Shown here in pieces: positions 48,915-57,935 of a stretch of DNA of 64,000 bases. Made by a program: the position numbers and the translations under genes. The DNA comes from CBDIHH01 sp965279095. Lineage in GTDB: Bacteria; Pseudomonadota; Alphaproteobacteria; Caulobacterales; Caulobacteraceae. The DNA lies in assembly GCA_965279095.1 (NCBI GenBank), contig CBDIHH010000006.1, positions 248,001 to 312,000 of the forward strand, read 5' to 3'. Numbering within the stretch: the first letter of the stretch is position 1; every line of letters starts with the position of its first letter. Below the pieces are notes generated by a model. The model had not been told where the DNA came from. It saw only the letters and a program-made list of their open reading frames with translations, and did no database searches.

Positions 48915-49308
48915 CGCCTGTCTCCATTTTGAATCGGTAAGCTGGGGACAGAACCCGTGGTGACCAGAAATGGTTCCCGATCGGGGGGCTGTTTGTGAAT
49001 TCACATTTGTGTACGCCGCTTGGGTCGTGTAATCCCAAGTCGGGTATCCGACAGAACGACCTAATAGGACTTGCCTGAGATATGTGATTGCGCACGAAGT
49101 CTCATAATGCTCTGTATTGTTTTGACCTGTTCTAAATAAACGCGGTGGCTAGCGTTGCAACCTGAACAGTGCTTCGGCGTAGCCATTGGGCCTAACCTGA
49201 ACCGTTGCCTGCTGCAGTGCGGCGGGTCTCGGTAAAATGTGGCTTCGGTGCAGCGCACAAGGTCTGCTAGGGTCGCCTGCGCCGCGCGTTGAGGATCCCC
49301 AGTCGTTC
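48915..49308. promoter_or_regulatory. Divergent intergenic region (GT-UGM fusion / Mla-like operon)
   Basis: A 394-base AT-rich spacer. It should hold the promoters of the fusion gene (leftward) and the lipid-transport operon (rightward). Around 49116-49140, TTTTGACC and TTCTAAATAAA resemble promoter words but their spacing is poor. No gene is recognised in it. Confidence 0.35.
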
Positions 49309-50421
49309 ATGGACGAACCCGCCGATTTCAGCATTGTCCAAGCCAACGGCGGCGCCACCGCCACCCTGACCGGCGACTGGACCTCGCGGTCCATGGGCGA
49401 GCGGGCGGGCGCCCTGTCGGCTGCCCTGGAGGACGCCCCTGGCGTGGTCGTGGACCTGACGGGGATCGGCCGGTTCGACACGGCGGGCGCTTTCAATGTC
49501 CTGCGCAGCGCCCGCTCGGGCAAGCCGCTGGAGATCAAGGCGCGGCCTGAGACCCTGAAGCTGCTCGACCTGGTCACCGCCTCCACCGAGGCGGAGCCCG
49601 TGCGACCGCCGCGGCCCGACGCCTTCCGCGGCCTGGCCGAACGGCTCGGCAAGGGCATCGTCGACGTCGGCCACGAATTCATCGACACCATGGCCTTCAA
49701 CGGCCGCCTCATCACCTCGGCGGCGCGGGCCATCATCGACCCCCGGCGCATCCGCTGGGCGCCGTTCATCAGCCTGGCCGAGCGGGCCGGCCTGGACGCC
49801 ATGCCCATCGTGGCGGTGACCTCCTTCTTCATCGGCGCGGTGATCGCCCTGCTGGGCGCGAACATGCTCGCCCAGTTCGGCGCTCAGGTGTTCGCGGTGG
49901 AGCTGATCGGCATCGCCGTCCTGCGCGAGTTCTGCATCGTGATCACCGCCATCCTGCTGGCCGGCCGGTCGGCCTCGGCCTTCGCCGCGGAGATCGGGTC
50001 GATGAAGATGAGCCAGGAGATCGACGCCATGCAGGTCATGGGCGTGGACCCCTTCGAGGCTCTGGTGCTGCCGCGCTTCATGGCGCTGCTGTTCATCATC
50101 CCCCTGTTGACCTTCGTGGCCGCCCTGGCCGGCCTGGCCGGCGGCATGCTGGTCTGCTGGTCGGTGCTGGACCTGTCGCCGGACTTCTTCATGCGCCGGA
50201 TCGCCGAGAACGTCGGCGTCGTTCACTTCTGGGTCGGGCTTTCGAAGTCGCCGGTGATGGCCATCGTGGTGGCGGCCATCGGCTGCCGTCAGGGCATGGA
50301 GGTGGGGGTCGACGTCGAGAGCCTCGGCCGCCGGGTCACCGCGGCGGTGGTCCACGCCATCTTCTCGATCATCTTCATCGATGCGGTGTTCGCCCTGCTC
50401 TACATGAAACTCGACGTATGA
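49309..50421 (+). CDS. STAS-MlaE family ABC transporter permease
   Basis: Membrane subunit of a phospholipid-trafficking ABC transporter, 370 residues. About the first 100 residues look like a STAS domain (TLTGDWTSRSMGE, VVVDLTGIGRFDTAGAFNVL). The rest is the MlaE permease, with several membrane segments and conserved phrases such as ILLAGRSASAFAAEIGSMK and MQVMGVDPFEALVLPR. In-frame codons reach further upstream, but ATG 49309 (MDEPADF) begins the recognisable domain. It overlaps the ATPase gene by four bases (ATGA) and is first in a four-gene operon. The likely role is maintaining outer-membrane lipid asymmetry; the direction of transport cannot be read from sequence. Confidence 0.95.
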   Translation: MDEPADFSIVQANGGATATLTGDWTSRSMGERAGALSAALEDAPGVVVDLTGIGRFDTAGAFNVLRSARSGKPLEIKARPETLKLLDLVTASTEAEPVRPPRPDAFRGLAERLGKGIVDVGHEFIDTMAFNGRLITSAARAIIDPRRIRWAPFISLAERAGLDAMPIVAVTSFFIGAVIALLGANMLAQFGAQVFAVELIGIAVLREFCIVITAILLAGRSASAFAAEIGSMKMSQEIDAMQVMGVDPFEALVLPRFMALLFIIPLLTFVAALAGLAGGMLVCWSVLDLSPDFFMRRIAENVGVVHFWVGLSKSPVMAIVVAAIGCRQGMEVGVDVESLGRRVTAAVVHAIFSIIFIDAVFALLYMKLDV

Positions 50422-51230
50422 GCGACATCCCCACGGAAGCGGAATCCGACGCGGCGCCCCCGATCGAGGTGAAGGGGCTGAAGTCCGCCTTCGGCGATCA
50501 GGTGATCCACGAGAACCTGGACCTGACGGTCAACAAGGGCGAGGTGCTGGGCGTCGTCGGCGGCTCCGGGACGGGCAAGTCGGTGCTGCTCAACACCATC
50601 ATCGGCCTGAAGGAGCCCGAGGCGGGCGAGGTGCGGGTGTTCGGCTACGACGTCGCCCACGCCCGCGAGCGCGAGATGCAGCTGGTCGAGCGGCGCTGGG
50701 GCGTGCTGTTCCAGGCCGGGGCCCTGTTCTCGAACCTGACGGTCCGCGAGAATGTCGCCGCGCCGATGCAGGAGCACACCCGGATGTCGCGCGCCGACAT
50801 CGATGACCTGGCCGAGCTGAAGATCGCCATGGCCGGCCTGCCGGCGCACGCCGCCGCCCTCAAGCCCGCCGAACTGTCCGGCGGCATGCGCAAGCGGGCG
50901 GGTCTGGCGCGGGCCCTGGCCATGGACCCCGAGCTCCTGTTCCTCGACGAGCCCACAGCGGGGCTTGACCCCATCGGGGCGGGGGCGTTCGACGAACTGA
51001 TCAAGGATCTGTCCGGCGCCCTGGGCCTGACGGTCTTCATGATCACCCACGACCTGGACTCTCTCTACACCATCTGCGACCGCATCGCGGTGCTGGCGGA
51101 CAAACGCGTCATCCAGACCGGAACCACCGACGAACTTGAGAAGTCGGACCACCCCTGGATCCAGGAATATTTCATGGGTCCGCGCGGACGAGCCGCCGCC
51201 AAAGCCAGAAGCGCGCGAGGAAAGGCCTGA
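50418..51230 (+). CDS. MlaF-type ABC transporter ATPase
   Basis: Cytoplasmic ATPase of 270 residues energising the MlaE-type permease. Walker A GGSGTGKS is at residues 48-55. The signature is LSGGMRKRAGLARAL, Walker B is LLFLDEPTAGLD and the switch His is in MITHDLDSL. The LSGGMRKR form of the signature is typical of Mla-type ATPases. The start overlaps the permease stop by four bases, and its TGA shares one base with the ATG of the MCE gene, so translation is coupled through the operon. The C-terminus is basic (KARSARGKA). Confidence 0.96.
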   Translation: MSDIPTEAESDAAPPIEVKGLKSAFGDQVIHENLDLTVNKGEVLGVVGGSGTGKSVLLNTIIGLKEPEAGEVRVFGYDVAHAREREMQLVERRWGVLFQAGALFSNLTVRENVAAPMQEHTRMSRADIDDLAELKIAMAGLPAHAAALKPAELSGGMRKRAGLARALAMDPELLFLDEPTAGLDPIGAGAFDELIKDLSGALGLTVFMITHDLDSLYTICDRIAVLADKRVIQTGTTDELEKSDHPWIQEYFMGPRGRAAAKARSARGKA

Positions 51231-52168
51231 TGGAGAAGAACGCCAACTACGCCCTGGTGGGGATCGCCTCGATGGTCCTGTTCGCCGGGCTCATCGTGTT
51301 CGTGATCTGGCTGGCGCGGTTCAGCCTGCATCGGGAATACGACCGCTATGACGTCATCTTCCAGGGGCCGGTGCGCGGCATCACCGAAGGCGGCGAGGTG
51401 CACTTCAACGGCATCAAGGTCGGCGACGTCACCCGCATCGCCCTGGATCCCACCAATACGGCGCGGGTCGTGGCTCGCATCAAGGTGACCTCGGACGTGC
51501 CGATCCGCACAGACAGCTATGCCACCATGGAGCCGCAGGGCATCACCGGGGTGAACTACATTCAGATCACCGCCGGCACCCGCAACAAGCCGCTGCTGAA
51601 GGGCACCGTCGGTCGCGGGGAGATTCCCGTGATTCCTAGCCAGAAGGGGGCGCTCGCCGACCTGCTCGAGGGCGGCGGCACCGTGCTGCAACGCACGGTC
51701 GAGGCCCTGGACCGGGTCAACAAGCTGTTGTCCGACAGCAACATCCAGACCCTGTCGAGCACCTTCGAGGACGTCCACGCCATCACTGGCGAGCTGCACG
51801 AGCGGCGCGCCATCATCGCCGACGCCCAGAAGAGCCTGCAGAGCATCGACCTGGCGGCCCAGAAGATCGGCAACCTGGCCCAGTCCTCCGAAACCCTGGT
51901 CAATGGCGAGGGCAAGCAGACCCTGGCCGACCTTGCCGCCGCCGCCGCCGAGATCAAGGGCGCGGCGCAGGACACCCGCACGATGATCACCGGCCTGCAG
52001 GGGCCAACCTCCGACTTCGCCTCCAACGGGCTGCCGCAGTTGACGACGGCGATCAGCAGCCTGCAGACGGCCACCGAGTCCCTGAACCGGGTGGTCAACG
52101 AGGCCGAGCGGAGCCCGCAGGCCTTCATCAGCAAGACACCGGCCAAGGAAGTGAAGGTGAAGCCGTGA
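51230..52168 (+). CDS. MCE-domain (MlaD-type) periplasmic substrate-binding protein
   Basis: Membrane-anchored lipid-binding component, 312 residues. One transmembrane anchor spans about residues 7-29. A single MCE domain follows (about 38-115: VIFQGPVRGITEGGEVHFNG, IKVGDVTRI, GITGVNYIQITAG). A long, probably helical, periplasmic tail continues to the end. Such tails assemble into ring or tunnel structures in the family. It lies third in the operon, overlapping the ATPase by one base and the lipoprotein gene by four bases (GTGA). Confidence 0.95.
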   Translation: MEKNANYALVGIASMVLFAGLIVFVIWLARFSLHREYDRYDVIFQGPVRGITEGGEVHFNGIKVGDVTRIALDPTNTARVVARIKVTSDVPIRTDSYATMEPQGITGVNYIQITAGTRNKPLLKGTVGRGEIPVIPSQKGALADLLEGGGTVLQRTVEALDRVNKLLSDSNIQTLSSTFEDVHAITGELHERRAIIADAQKSLQSIDLAAQKIGNLAQSSETLVNGEGKQTLADLAAAAAEIKGAAQDTRTMITGLQGPTSDFASNGLPQLTTAISSLQTATESLNRVVNEAERSPQAFISKTPAKEVKVKP

Positions 52169-52788
52169 GCCTCAAGACCGTCCTGAAATCCCTCGCCGTC
52201 GTGTCGGTGGCGGTTGGCCTCGCCGGCTGCGTCTCGCTGTTCCCCAAGGCCAAGCCGGCCCAGATGTACCGGTTCGGCGTCGCCGCGGCCCCTTCGACCG
52301 CCGTGGCCCCGACGGGCGCGCGTATCGCCCGCACGCCGACGGCCTTCACCCTTCCGGCGGCCGGCGATCGCATGCTGACCGTGAACGGCCAGGAGATCGC
52401 CTATATCGCCGAGGCCCGCTGGGTGGCCCCCGCCGCCCTGATGTTCGACGACGCGGTGGAGCGGGCCTTCGACGGCCGGCCCACCGGCCCCCGCCTGATC
52501 ACCCGCGGCGACCTGCAGACCGCGGACGTCGCCCTGCGCCTGGACGTCGACACCTTCGAAGCCCGCTACCTGGGCGGGATGGAGGCCGCGCCCACGGTGG
52601 TGGTGTCCATGCGCGCGACCCTGGTGCGCAGCCGTGACCGCACCGTGCTCGGCGAGAAGGTGTTCACGGCCCAGAAGCGGGCCGTCGACAACCGCGTGGG
52701 CCCCATCGCCGAGGCCTATGACGAGGCCGTGCAAGAGAGCATCGGCGGCATGGTCGACTGGGTGGCGGGGACGATGCCGGGCGGGTGA
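52165..52788 (+). CDS. ABC-type transport auxiliary lipoprotein
   Basis: Outer-membrane-directed lipoprotein of the ABC_trans_aux (PqiC-like) family, 207 residues. The signal peptide has lipobox LAGC with the modified Cys at C22. The mature domain has the family-like start AQMYRFGV and a C-terminal IGGMVDWVAGTMPGG. The start is a GTG overlapping the MCE stop, the last step of a tightly coupled operon. It is expected to receive or support lipid passage at the outer membrane. Family assignment rests on context, length and fold-like sequence, so the partner relation is inferred. Confidence 0.88.
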   Translation: MSLKTVLKSLAVVSVAVGLAGCVSLFPKAKPAQMYRFGVAAAPSTAVAPTGARIARTPTAFTLPAAGDRMLTVNGQEIAYIAEARWVAPAALMFDDAVERAFDGRPTGPRLITRGDLQTADVALRLDVDTFEARYLGGMEAAPTVVVSMRATLVRSRDRTVLGEKVFTAQKRAVDNRVGPIAEAYDEAVQESIGGMVDWVAGTMPGG

Positions 52789-52856
52789 GGCGCGCGCATC
52801 ATTTACCGGTCATCCCCGCAGACCAGGCTGCGACGTCATTCCACCCCTCCCCCTGC

Positions 52857-52980
52857 CGTCATCCTGGGGCTCGCGCAGCGAGAACCCAGGATCCAGCAGC
52901 TCCACGCTGAACGCGCCGCACGGTAAGGTTCTCGCTGCTGGGTCCTGGGGTCGGCCTCCGGCCGCCCCAGGATGACGACC
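52857..52980. repeat. Dispersed palindromic intergenic element, long copy
   Basis: The outer arms gtcatcctggggc (52858-52870) and gccccaggatgac (52964-52976) are perfect complements. Inner arms gcagcgagaacc (52875-52886) and ggttctcgctgc (52927-52938) are also perfect. A degenerate copy occurs at 23674-23716. It lies between the Mla-like operon and the convergent folD gene and could fold as a strong cruciform or RNA stem. Confidence 0.75.
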
Positions 52981-53051
52981 TTTTTGATCGCCCGCGATGC
53001 GCGCTGGCGATAGATGCACGTCTGCCAACGGGGGACGATCGGGGGCCGGCC

Positions 53052-53942
53052 CTATTCCAGCCCGTTCTGCCGGCGGCAGGCGGTCAGGGTGTTCTGCAGC
53101 AGGCCGGCGATGGTCATCGGGCCGACGCCGCCGGGGACGGGGGTGAGCCAGCCGGCGACGGCCTTGACCTCGTCGAAGGCCACATCCCCTACCAGGCGGG
53201 TCTTGCCCGCCGCCGCCGCTTCGGGATCCCGCGCCGGCACGCGGTTCATGCCCACATCGATGACGGCGGCCCCCGGCTTGATCCAGTCGGCCTTGACCAT
53301 TTCAGGGCGCCCCACGGCGGCCACGACGATGTCGGCCTCGCGGCACACGGCGGCCAGGTCCCGGGTGCGCGAATGGGCGATGGTCACCGTGCAGTCGGCC
53401 TGCAGCAGCAGTTGGGCCATCGGCTTGCCCATCAGGTTGGAGCGGCCGATCATCACCGCCCGCTTGCCGGTGAGGTCGCCCATCGCCTCGCGCAGCATCA
53501 GCATGCAGCCGTTGGGGGTGCAGGGGACCAGGCCCTTCAGCCCGCTGGCCAGGCGGCCGGCGTTGATCACGTGCAGGCCGTCGACATCCTTGTCGGGGTC
53601 GATGGCCTCGATCACGGGCGCCGAATCGAGATGCGCGGGCAGGGGCAGCTGGACCAGGATGCCATGGATGGCGGGGTCGGCGTTGAGGGCCCGCACCACC
53701 GCCATCAGCTCGTCCTGGCTGGTGTCCTCGGGCAGCTTGCGCTCCACCGAATGCATGCCGGCGGCCCGGGTCTGCTCGCCCTTGTTGCGCACATAGACGG
53801 CGCTGGCGGGATCCTCGCCCACCAGCACCACGGCCAGGCCCGGGATCACACCCACCTGGGCCAGGGCGGCCACCTGCTCGGCCACCTGGGCGCGCAGCCG
53901 CGCGGCGGTCGCCTTGCCGTCGATGATGTGTGCCTCGGCCAT
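53052..53942 (-). CDS. folD: Bifunctional methylenetetrahydrofolate dehydrogenase / cyclohydrolase
   Basis: Interconverts 5,10-methylene-, methenyl- and 10-formyl-tetrahydrofolate in the cytoplasm. It has 296 residues, normal for FolD. The catalytic Tyr and Lys are Y50 and K54 (YVRNKGEQ). ILVQLPLP and DPDKDVDG are the substrate-side signatures. The NADP-binding region has IGRSNLMGKPM and PGAAVIDVGMNR, and PVPGGVGPMT lies near the C-terminus. GGGAG precedes the ATG at 53942. It belongs to a minus-strand group with MTHFS and formate-THF ligase, although two membrane-protein genes intervene. Confidence 0.97.
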   Translation of the reverse strand: MAEAHIIDGKATAARLRAQVAEQVAALAQVGVIPGLAVVLVGEDPASAVYVRNKGEQTRAAGMHSVERKLPEDTSQDELMAVVRALNADPAIHGILVQLPLPAHLDSAPVIEAIDPDKDVDGLHVINAGRLASGLKGLVPCTPNGCMLMLREAMGDLTGKRAVMIGRSNLMGKPMAQLLLQADCTVTIAHSRTRDLAAVCREADIVVAAVGRPEMVKADWIKPGAAVIDVGMNRVPARDPEAAAAGKTRLVGDVAFDEVKAVAGWLTPVPGGVGPMTIAGLLQNTLTACRRQNGLE

Positions 53943-54021
53943 GGCCCGCTCCCGATGTTGATGGGCGTGTCCTAGAAGCGGGGGCCCGCCGGGGCAACAC
54001 CCGTCACGGGCCGGTGGCCGA

Positions 54022-54435
54022 TCAGGGCTGCACGTAGCCGCGGCTCGACAGGACGAGGGCGCCCGCGGCGGGATCGTCCTTGAAGAACAGGCCGCCGAGG
54101 CGCGAGGAGCGGCCGGGAATGTAGTCGAAGGTGGCCTCCGCCGTCTCGGGCTCGGCGCCGGCGATGGCCAGCTCGCCTTCCACCAGCACCTGGGCCGCGG
54201 GACGGCCGCCGGTGTTGGTGGCCTCGACGGTCAGCACATAGCCCTGGGCGGTCTTCTCCACGCCGGTGGCCCTGAGGGCGATGGCGGGGGCGGACCGATC
54301 GCCCACCAGGGCCTCGCGGCCGATCACGCCCACCACGCCGATGGTCAGCACCAGCCCCAGGCCCGCTGCCACCCATTCCAGCCATGGGGTGCGGGCGGGC
54401 GGCCGGGCCGGCTTGGCAGAGGGCGACTTGGCCAT
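54022..54435 (-). CDS. TIGR02588-family single-pass membrane protein
   Basis: A 137-residue protein. A basic Pro/Ala-rich N-terminus is followed by one membrane segment (WVAAGLGLVLTIGVVGVIG, about 20-38). A periplasmic beta-type domain comes next, ending with the conserved-looking FDYIPGRSSRLGGLFFKDDP and a terminal RGYVQP. The start shares one base with the stop of the TIGR02587-type gene upstream, so the pair is co-translated. The function is unknown; the two families usually occur together, from memory of the family. Confidence 0.82.
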   Translation of the reverse strand: MAKSPSAKPARPPARTPWLEWVAAGLGLVLTIGVVGVIGREALVGDRSAPAIALRATGVEKTAQGYVLTVEATNTGGRPAAQVLVEGELAIAGAEPETAEATFDYIPGRSSRLGGLFFKDDPAAGALVLSSRGYVQP

Positions 54436-55253
54436 CAGACCACCAGCCGGGCCGTGGCCGCGCCCAGGGCGGCCGGAAACGCCAGGACGACGATCATCAT
54501 GGCGGCGCTGTCCAGGCCCACGCCCTCCATGCGCCCGAAGCTCCAGAGCATGTAGGCTGACACCAGCAGGGCGATCCCGTAGCCGGGCGCCGTATGGGTC
54601 ACCAGGTTGCGTACCAGGCCGCTCTCGCCCTTGCGCGACGCCTCACCCGGGAAGCCGAGCTCATAGACGAAGATGTGAAGGCAGAGGATCGACGCAACGA
54701 TCAGCGCCAGGCCCATCAGCGGGGTCATCTGGTACGAAATCAGGATCATCTCCTCGGTGGGGGCGACATTGAAGGCCAGGAACACAGACCCGACCGTCAT
54801 CAGGAACAGCTCGCCCAGGAAGCCCGCGCCCACCTTCTCCGGGGCGTCGGCCTCGTCGCGGTCGCCCAGCTGTTTGCCGGCCAGAAGGGCGCCGATGCTG
54901 GCGGGAACGGCGCACAGGGCGATCTTGCCGCCGCTCTCGGCGATCGACATGCGCCCGTCGATGACCCCGAACAGGACCAGCATGGCCGCCGACAGGAGCA
55001 CGCCGACGCCGAAGGCGGCGAGGGCGTCCAGGACCTCGTCCTGCCAGCAGAAGGTTGGCTCGAACCCCGAATAGTAGGACAGGCCGAGCAGCATGGGCAG
55101 GCTGGCCAGCAGGAAGATCAGCAGCCGCAGGGGCTCCATGGAGAAGCCCAGCTGCCACATCTCCATGGTCATCAGCAGGGGAAACGAGAACAGCAGCGCG
55201 CCGCCGAACGCCCGCGCCAGTCCCTTGCCATAGGCCTTGCTGCCGTCGTCCAA
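54435..55253 (-). CDS. TIGR02587-family (DUF2391) integral membrane protein
   Basis: A 272-residue polytopic membrane protein with about seven hydrophobic segments. It has the family-like opening ARAFGGALLFSFPLLMTMEM and the phrase LAFNVAPTEEMILIS inside the membrane region, whose acidic pair in a hydrophobic context is unusual. Its last base is shared with the start of the TIGR02588 partner. No transport or enzymatic function is known to me. It lies between folD and the MTHFS gene on the same strand, with a 60-base gap to the latter. Confidence 0.85.
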   Translation of the reverse strand: MDDGSKAYGKGLARAFGGALLFSFPLLMTMEMWQLGFSMEPLRLLIFLLASLPMLLGLSYYSGFEPTFCWQDEVLDALAAFGVGVLLSAAMLVLFGVIDGRMSIAESGGKIALCAVPASIGALLAGKQLGDRDEADAPEKVGAGFLGELFLMTVGSVFLAFNVAPTEEMILISYQMTPLMGLALIVASILCLHIFVYELGFPGEASRKGESGLVRNLVTHTAPGYGIALLVSAYMLWSFGRMEGVGLDSAAMMIVVLAFPAALGAATARLVV

Positions 55254-55313
55254 GGTCGGCTCCCCAATCCTGGCTATGGCAACGCTAGTTGCTCAGCATC
55301 GTTCCGGACCGTC

Positions 55314-55916
55314 TCAGGCGAGCGGGCGCAGGCCTTCGGGTCCGCGGGCGTAGGCGGCGCACTCGGTGACCACCACATCCAGCGGCACGTCGTGGGGCAG
55401 GGGGTGGATGGTCTCCAGCCGGAAGGACTCCAGCCCCACGCCGATGGTCAGGGGTCGGTCCCGGGCCTCGGCCAGGGTACGATCGTAGTAGCCGCCGCCG
55501 TAGCCGAGGCGATGGCCGGCCGCATCGAAACCGACCAGGGGGATGATCAGAACCTGGGGCGTCACCGGGGCGCCCCGGGCGGGATAGGCGATGTCCCAGA
55601 CGCCCCGGGCCATGGCGACGCCGGGCGTCCAGGGGCGGAAGGTGAGCGCCTCGCCCTTGGCCCTGACCACCGGCAGGCAGGCCACGCCGCCCCCGTCGAT
55701 GTGGCGCGAAGCGAGGGGCAGGGGGTCGAACTCGCGGCGGAAGGGCCAGTAGATCGCCAGCACCCAGCCGCGGAAGCTCTCGGCGAAGCGCGCCTGAACC
55801 TGGTCGAAGATGGCGGCGCCGGCGGCGGCGTGAACGTCCAGCGGCAGGGCCTCGCGCTGGGCCAGCAGGGCGGCCCGCTGCGTCCGCCGCCAGGCCATGA
55901 TCGCCGGCCGATCCAC
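55314..55916 (-). CDS. 5-formyltetrahydrofolate cyclo-ligase (MTHFS)
   Basis: ATP-dependent conversion of 5-formyl-THF to 5,10-methenyl-THF, returning this storage or inhibitory form to the one-carbon pool. It has 200 residues, usual for the family. It contains the ATP-site motif LGYGGGYYDRTLAEA, the phrase LAIYWPFRREFD near the folate site and LIIPLVGFDAAGHRLGYGGG leading into the loop. It starts 13 bases after the stop of the formate-THF ligase gene on the same strand, so the two are likely one transcript. Confidence 0.95.
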   Translation of the reverse strand: MDRPAIMAWRRTQRAALLAQREALPLDVHAAAGAAIFDQVQARFAESFRGWVLAIYWPFRREFDPLPLASRHIDGGGVACLPVVRAKGEALTFRPWTPGVAMARGVWDIAYPARGAPVTPQVLIIPLVGFDAAGHRLGYGGGYYDRTLAEARDRPLTIGVGLESFRLETIHPLPHDVPLDVVVTECAAYARGPEGLRPLA

Positions 55917-55929
55917 CGCGCGAGTCCGC

Positions 55930-57612
55930 TTACGACAGCCCGACGATCATGCCGGCCTCGTTCAGGGAGATCCGGTGGGCGGAGGGCGCGCGGGGCAGAC
56001 CCGGCATGGTCATGATCCCCCCGCAGATGACGACTATGAACTCCGCCCCCGCCGACAGCCGCACTTCGCGCACCGGGAAGGCGAAGCCCTCGGGGGCGCC
56101 GCGCAGTTCGGGGTTGGAGGAGAAGCTATACTGGGTCTTGGCCATGCACACCGGCAGGTGGCCGAAGCCCAGGGCTTCGAACTCGGCCAGGCGGTCGGCG
56201 ACGGGCTTGGGGATGATCACCTCGCCGGCGCCATAGATCTCCATCGCCACCCGGTGGATCTTGTCGGCCAGGGGGATGTGGTCGGGATACAGGGGCTTGA
56301 AGTCGGCCTCGCCGCGGTCGACCACCTCGGCCACTAGTTCGGCCAGGCCCTGGGCCCCGGCGCCGCCGTCGGCCCAGTGGGTGCAGACCACGGCTCGCGA
56401 CCCGGCCGCCTCGACCCCTGCGTGGACGGCGTCGATCTCGGCCTGGGTGTCGCTGGTGAACCGGTTGATGCAGACCACCGCCGGCAGGTCGTAGCGGCGG
56501 ATGTTGAGCAGGTGGCGCTCCAGATTGGCGAGGCCGCCCCGCACCGCCGCCACGTTCTCCAGGTCGAGGTCCGCCCGCTCCACGCCGCCGTGGTATTTGA
56601 GGGCCCGCACCGTGGCCACCACCACCACCGCCGCGGGCTTCAGCCCGGCGCTGCGGCACTTGATGTCGAAGAACTTCTCGGCCCCCAGATCGGCGCCGAA
56701 GCCGGCCTCGGTGACCACATAGTCGGCCAGCTTCAGGGCCGTGCGGGTGGCGATCACCGAATTGCAGCCGTGGGCGATGTTGGCGAAGGGGCCGCCGTGC
56801 AGCAGGGCGGGGGTGCCCTCCAGGGTCTGCACCAGGTTGGGCTTGATGGCGTCCTTGAGCAGGGCGGCCATGGCGCCCTCGGCCTTCAGGGCCGAGGCCC
56901 GCACCGGCTGGCGGTCGCGGGTGTAGCCGATGATGATGTTGGCCAGGCGCCGCTGCAGGTCGGCCAGGTCGCTGGCCAGGCACAGGATGGCCATGACTTC
57001 GGAGGCCACAGTGATGTCGAAGCCGTCCTCGCGCGGAAAGCCGTTGGCCACCCCGCCCAGGGACACGATGGTCTGGCGCAGGGCGCGGTCGTTCATGTCC
57101 AGGCACCGGCGCCAGGTGATGCGGCGGGGATCCAGGTCCGCCTCGTTGCCCCAGTAGATGTGGTTGTCGATCAGGGCGGCGAGCAGGTTGTTGGCGGCGG
57201 TGATGGCGTGGAAGTCGCCGGTGAAGTGCAGGTTGATCTCGTCCATCGGGGCCACCTGGGCGTAGCCGCCCCCCGCCGCCCCGCCCTTGACCCCGAAGCA
57301 GGGGCCCAGCGACGGCTCGCGCAGGGCGATCACCGTCTTGCGGCCGATGCGATTGAGGGCGTCGCCGAGCCCGACGGTCGTGGTGGTCTTGCCCTCGCCC
57401 GCCGGCGTGGGGTTGATGGCGGTGACCAGGATCAGCTTGCCGTCCGGTCGGTCCGCCAGTTGGGCGGCGACGGCGGGCCCCAGCTTGGCCTTGTAGTGGC
57501 CATAGGGCTCCAGATCCGCATAGGCGATCCCGAGCCGGTCGCGGGCGAGGTCGGCGATGGGGCGCAGGGTGGCGGCGTGGGCGATTTCCCAGTCGGTAGG
57601 GGGAGTGGTCAC
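55930..57612 (-). CDS. fhs: Formate-tetrahydrofolate ligase
   Basis: ATP-dependent synthesis of 10-formyl-THF from formate, cytoplasmic. It has 560 residues from the GTG at 57612, which has AAGGA seven bases upstream and matches the family length; an in-frame ATG at 57654 adds 14 unrelated residues. The P-loop TPAGEGKT lies at about 69-76. Family phrases include EPSLGPCFGVKGGAAGGG, FTGDFHAI, NHIYWGN and VCINRFTSDTQAE. With FolD and MTHFS it gives a complete 10-formyl/methenyl/methylene-THF set in about 4.6 kb. Confidence 0.97.
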   Translation of the reverse strand: MTTPPTDWEIAHAATLRPIADLARDRLGIAYADLEPYGHYKAKLGPAVAAQLADRPDGKLILVTAINPTPAGEGKTTTTVGLGDALNRIGRKTVIALREPSLGPCFGVKGGAAGGGYAQVAPMDEINLHFTGDFHAITAANNLLAALIDNHIYWGNEADLDPRRITWRRCLDMNDRALRQTIVSLGGVANGFPREDGFDITVASEVMAILCLASDLADLQRRLANIIIGYTRDRQPVRASALKAEGAMAALLKDAIKPNLVQTLEGTPALLHGGPFANIAHGCNSVIATRTALKLADYVVTEAGFGADLGAEKFFDIKCRSAGLKPAAVVVVATVRALKYHGGVERADLDLENVAAVRGGLANLERHLLNIRRYDLPAVVCINRFTSDTQAEIDAVHAGVEAAGSRAVVCTHWADGGAGAQGLAELVAEVVDRGEADFKPLYPDHIPLADKIHRVAMEIYGAGEVIIPKPVADRLAEFEALGFGHLPVCMAKTQYSFSSNPELRGAPEGFAFPVREVRLSAGAEFIVVICGGIMTMPGLPRAPSAHRISLNEAGMIVGLS

Positions 57613-57771
57613 GGCGCCGTCCTTGAGGGAATCGCGGCCAAGCCGCCTTCGCACCCTAGCGCCTTACAAGGAGGGGGCTGCCAGTCAAACCCCGGGCCTA
57701 TCGGAGACCCCAGAATTTCTGCGCTTTCAAAAGCCTACCGATTGACTAGGTATTGGCGCACAGGAGTTGTC

Positions 57772-57918
57772 ATGGCCATCACCCTACCGCAGTCCTTCGC
57801 CCGGTCCCGTCCCCGCCCCCTGAGCCCGAGGGCCAGGATCCTGTGGCTGGCGCTCGGCGGCTGCGGCGTCTTCTGGACGGGCGTCGTCGCCCTCGCCTGG
57901 CAGGCCCTGGCCGGCTAG
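57772..57918 (+). CDS. Small single-pass membrane protein
   Basis: A 48-residue protein. A basic, Pro/Arg-rich N-terminus (SFARSRPRPLSPRARI) precedes one membrane segment (LWLALGGCGVFWTGVVALAW). GGAG sits five bases before the ATG, a good ribosome site, and the gene has its own spacer from the divergent fhs gene. I do not recognise the family. Size and topology resemble small accessory subunits of membrane complexes, but no partner is visible. A second small membrane ORF follows 17 bases downstream. Confidence 0.6.
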   Translation: MAITLPQSFARSRPRPLSPRARILWLALGGCGVFWTGVVALAWQALAG

Positions 57919-57935
57919 GCCAGACCCGGACCCCC

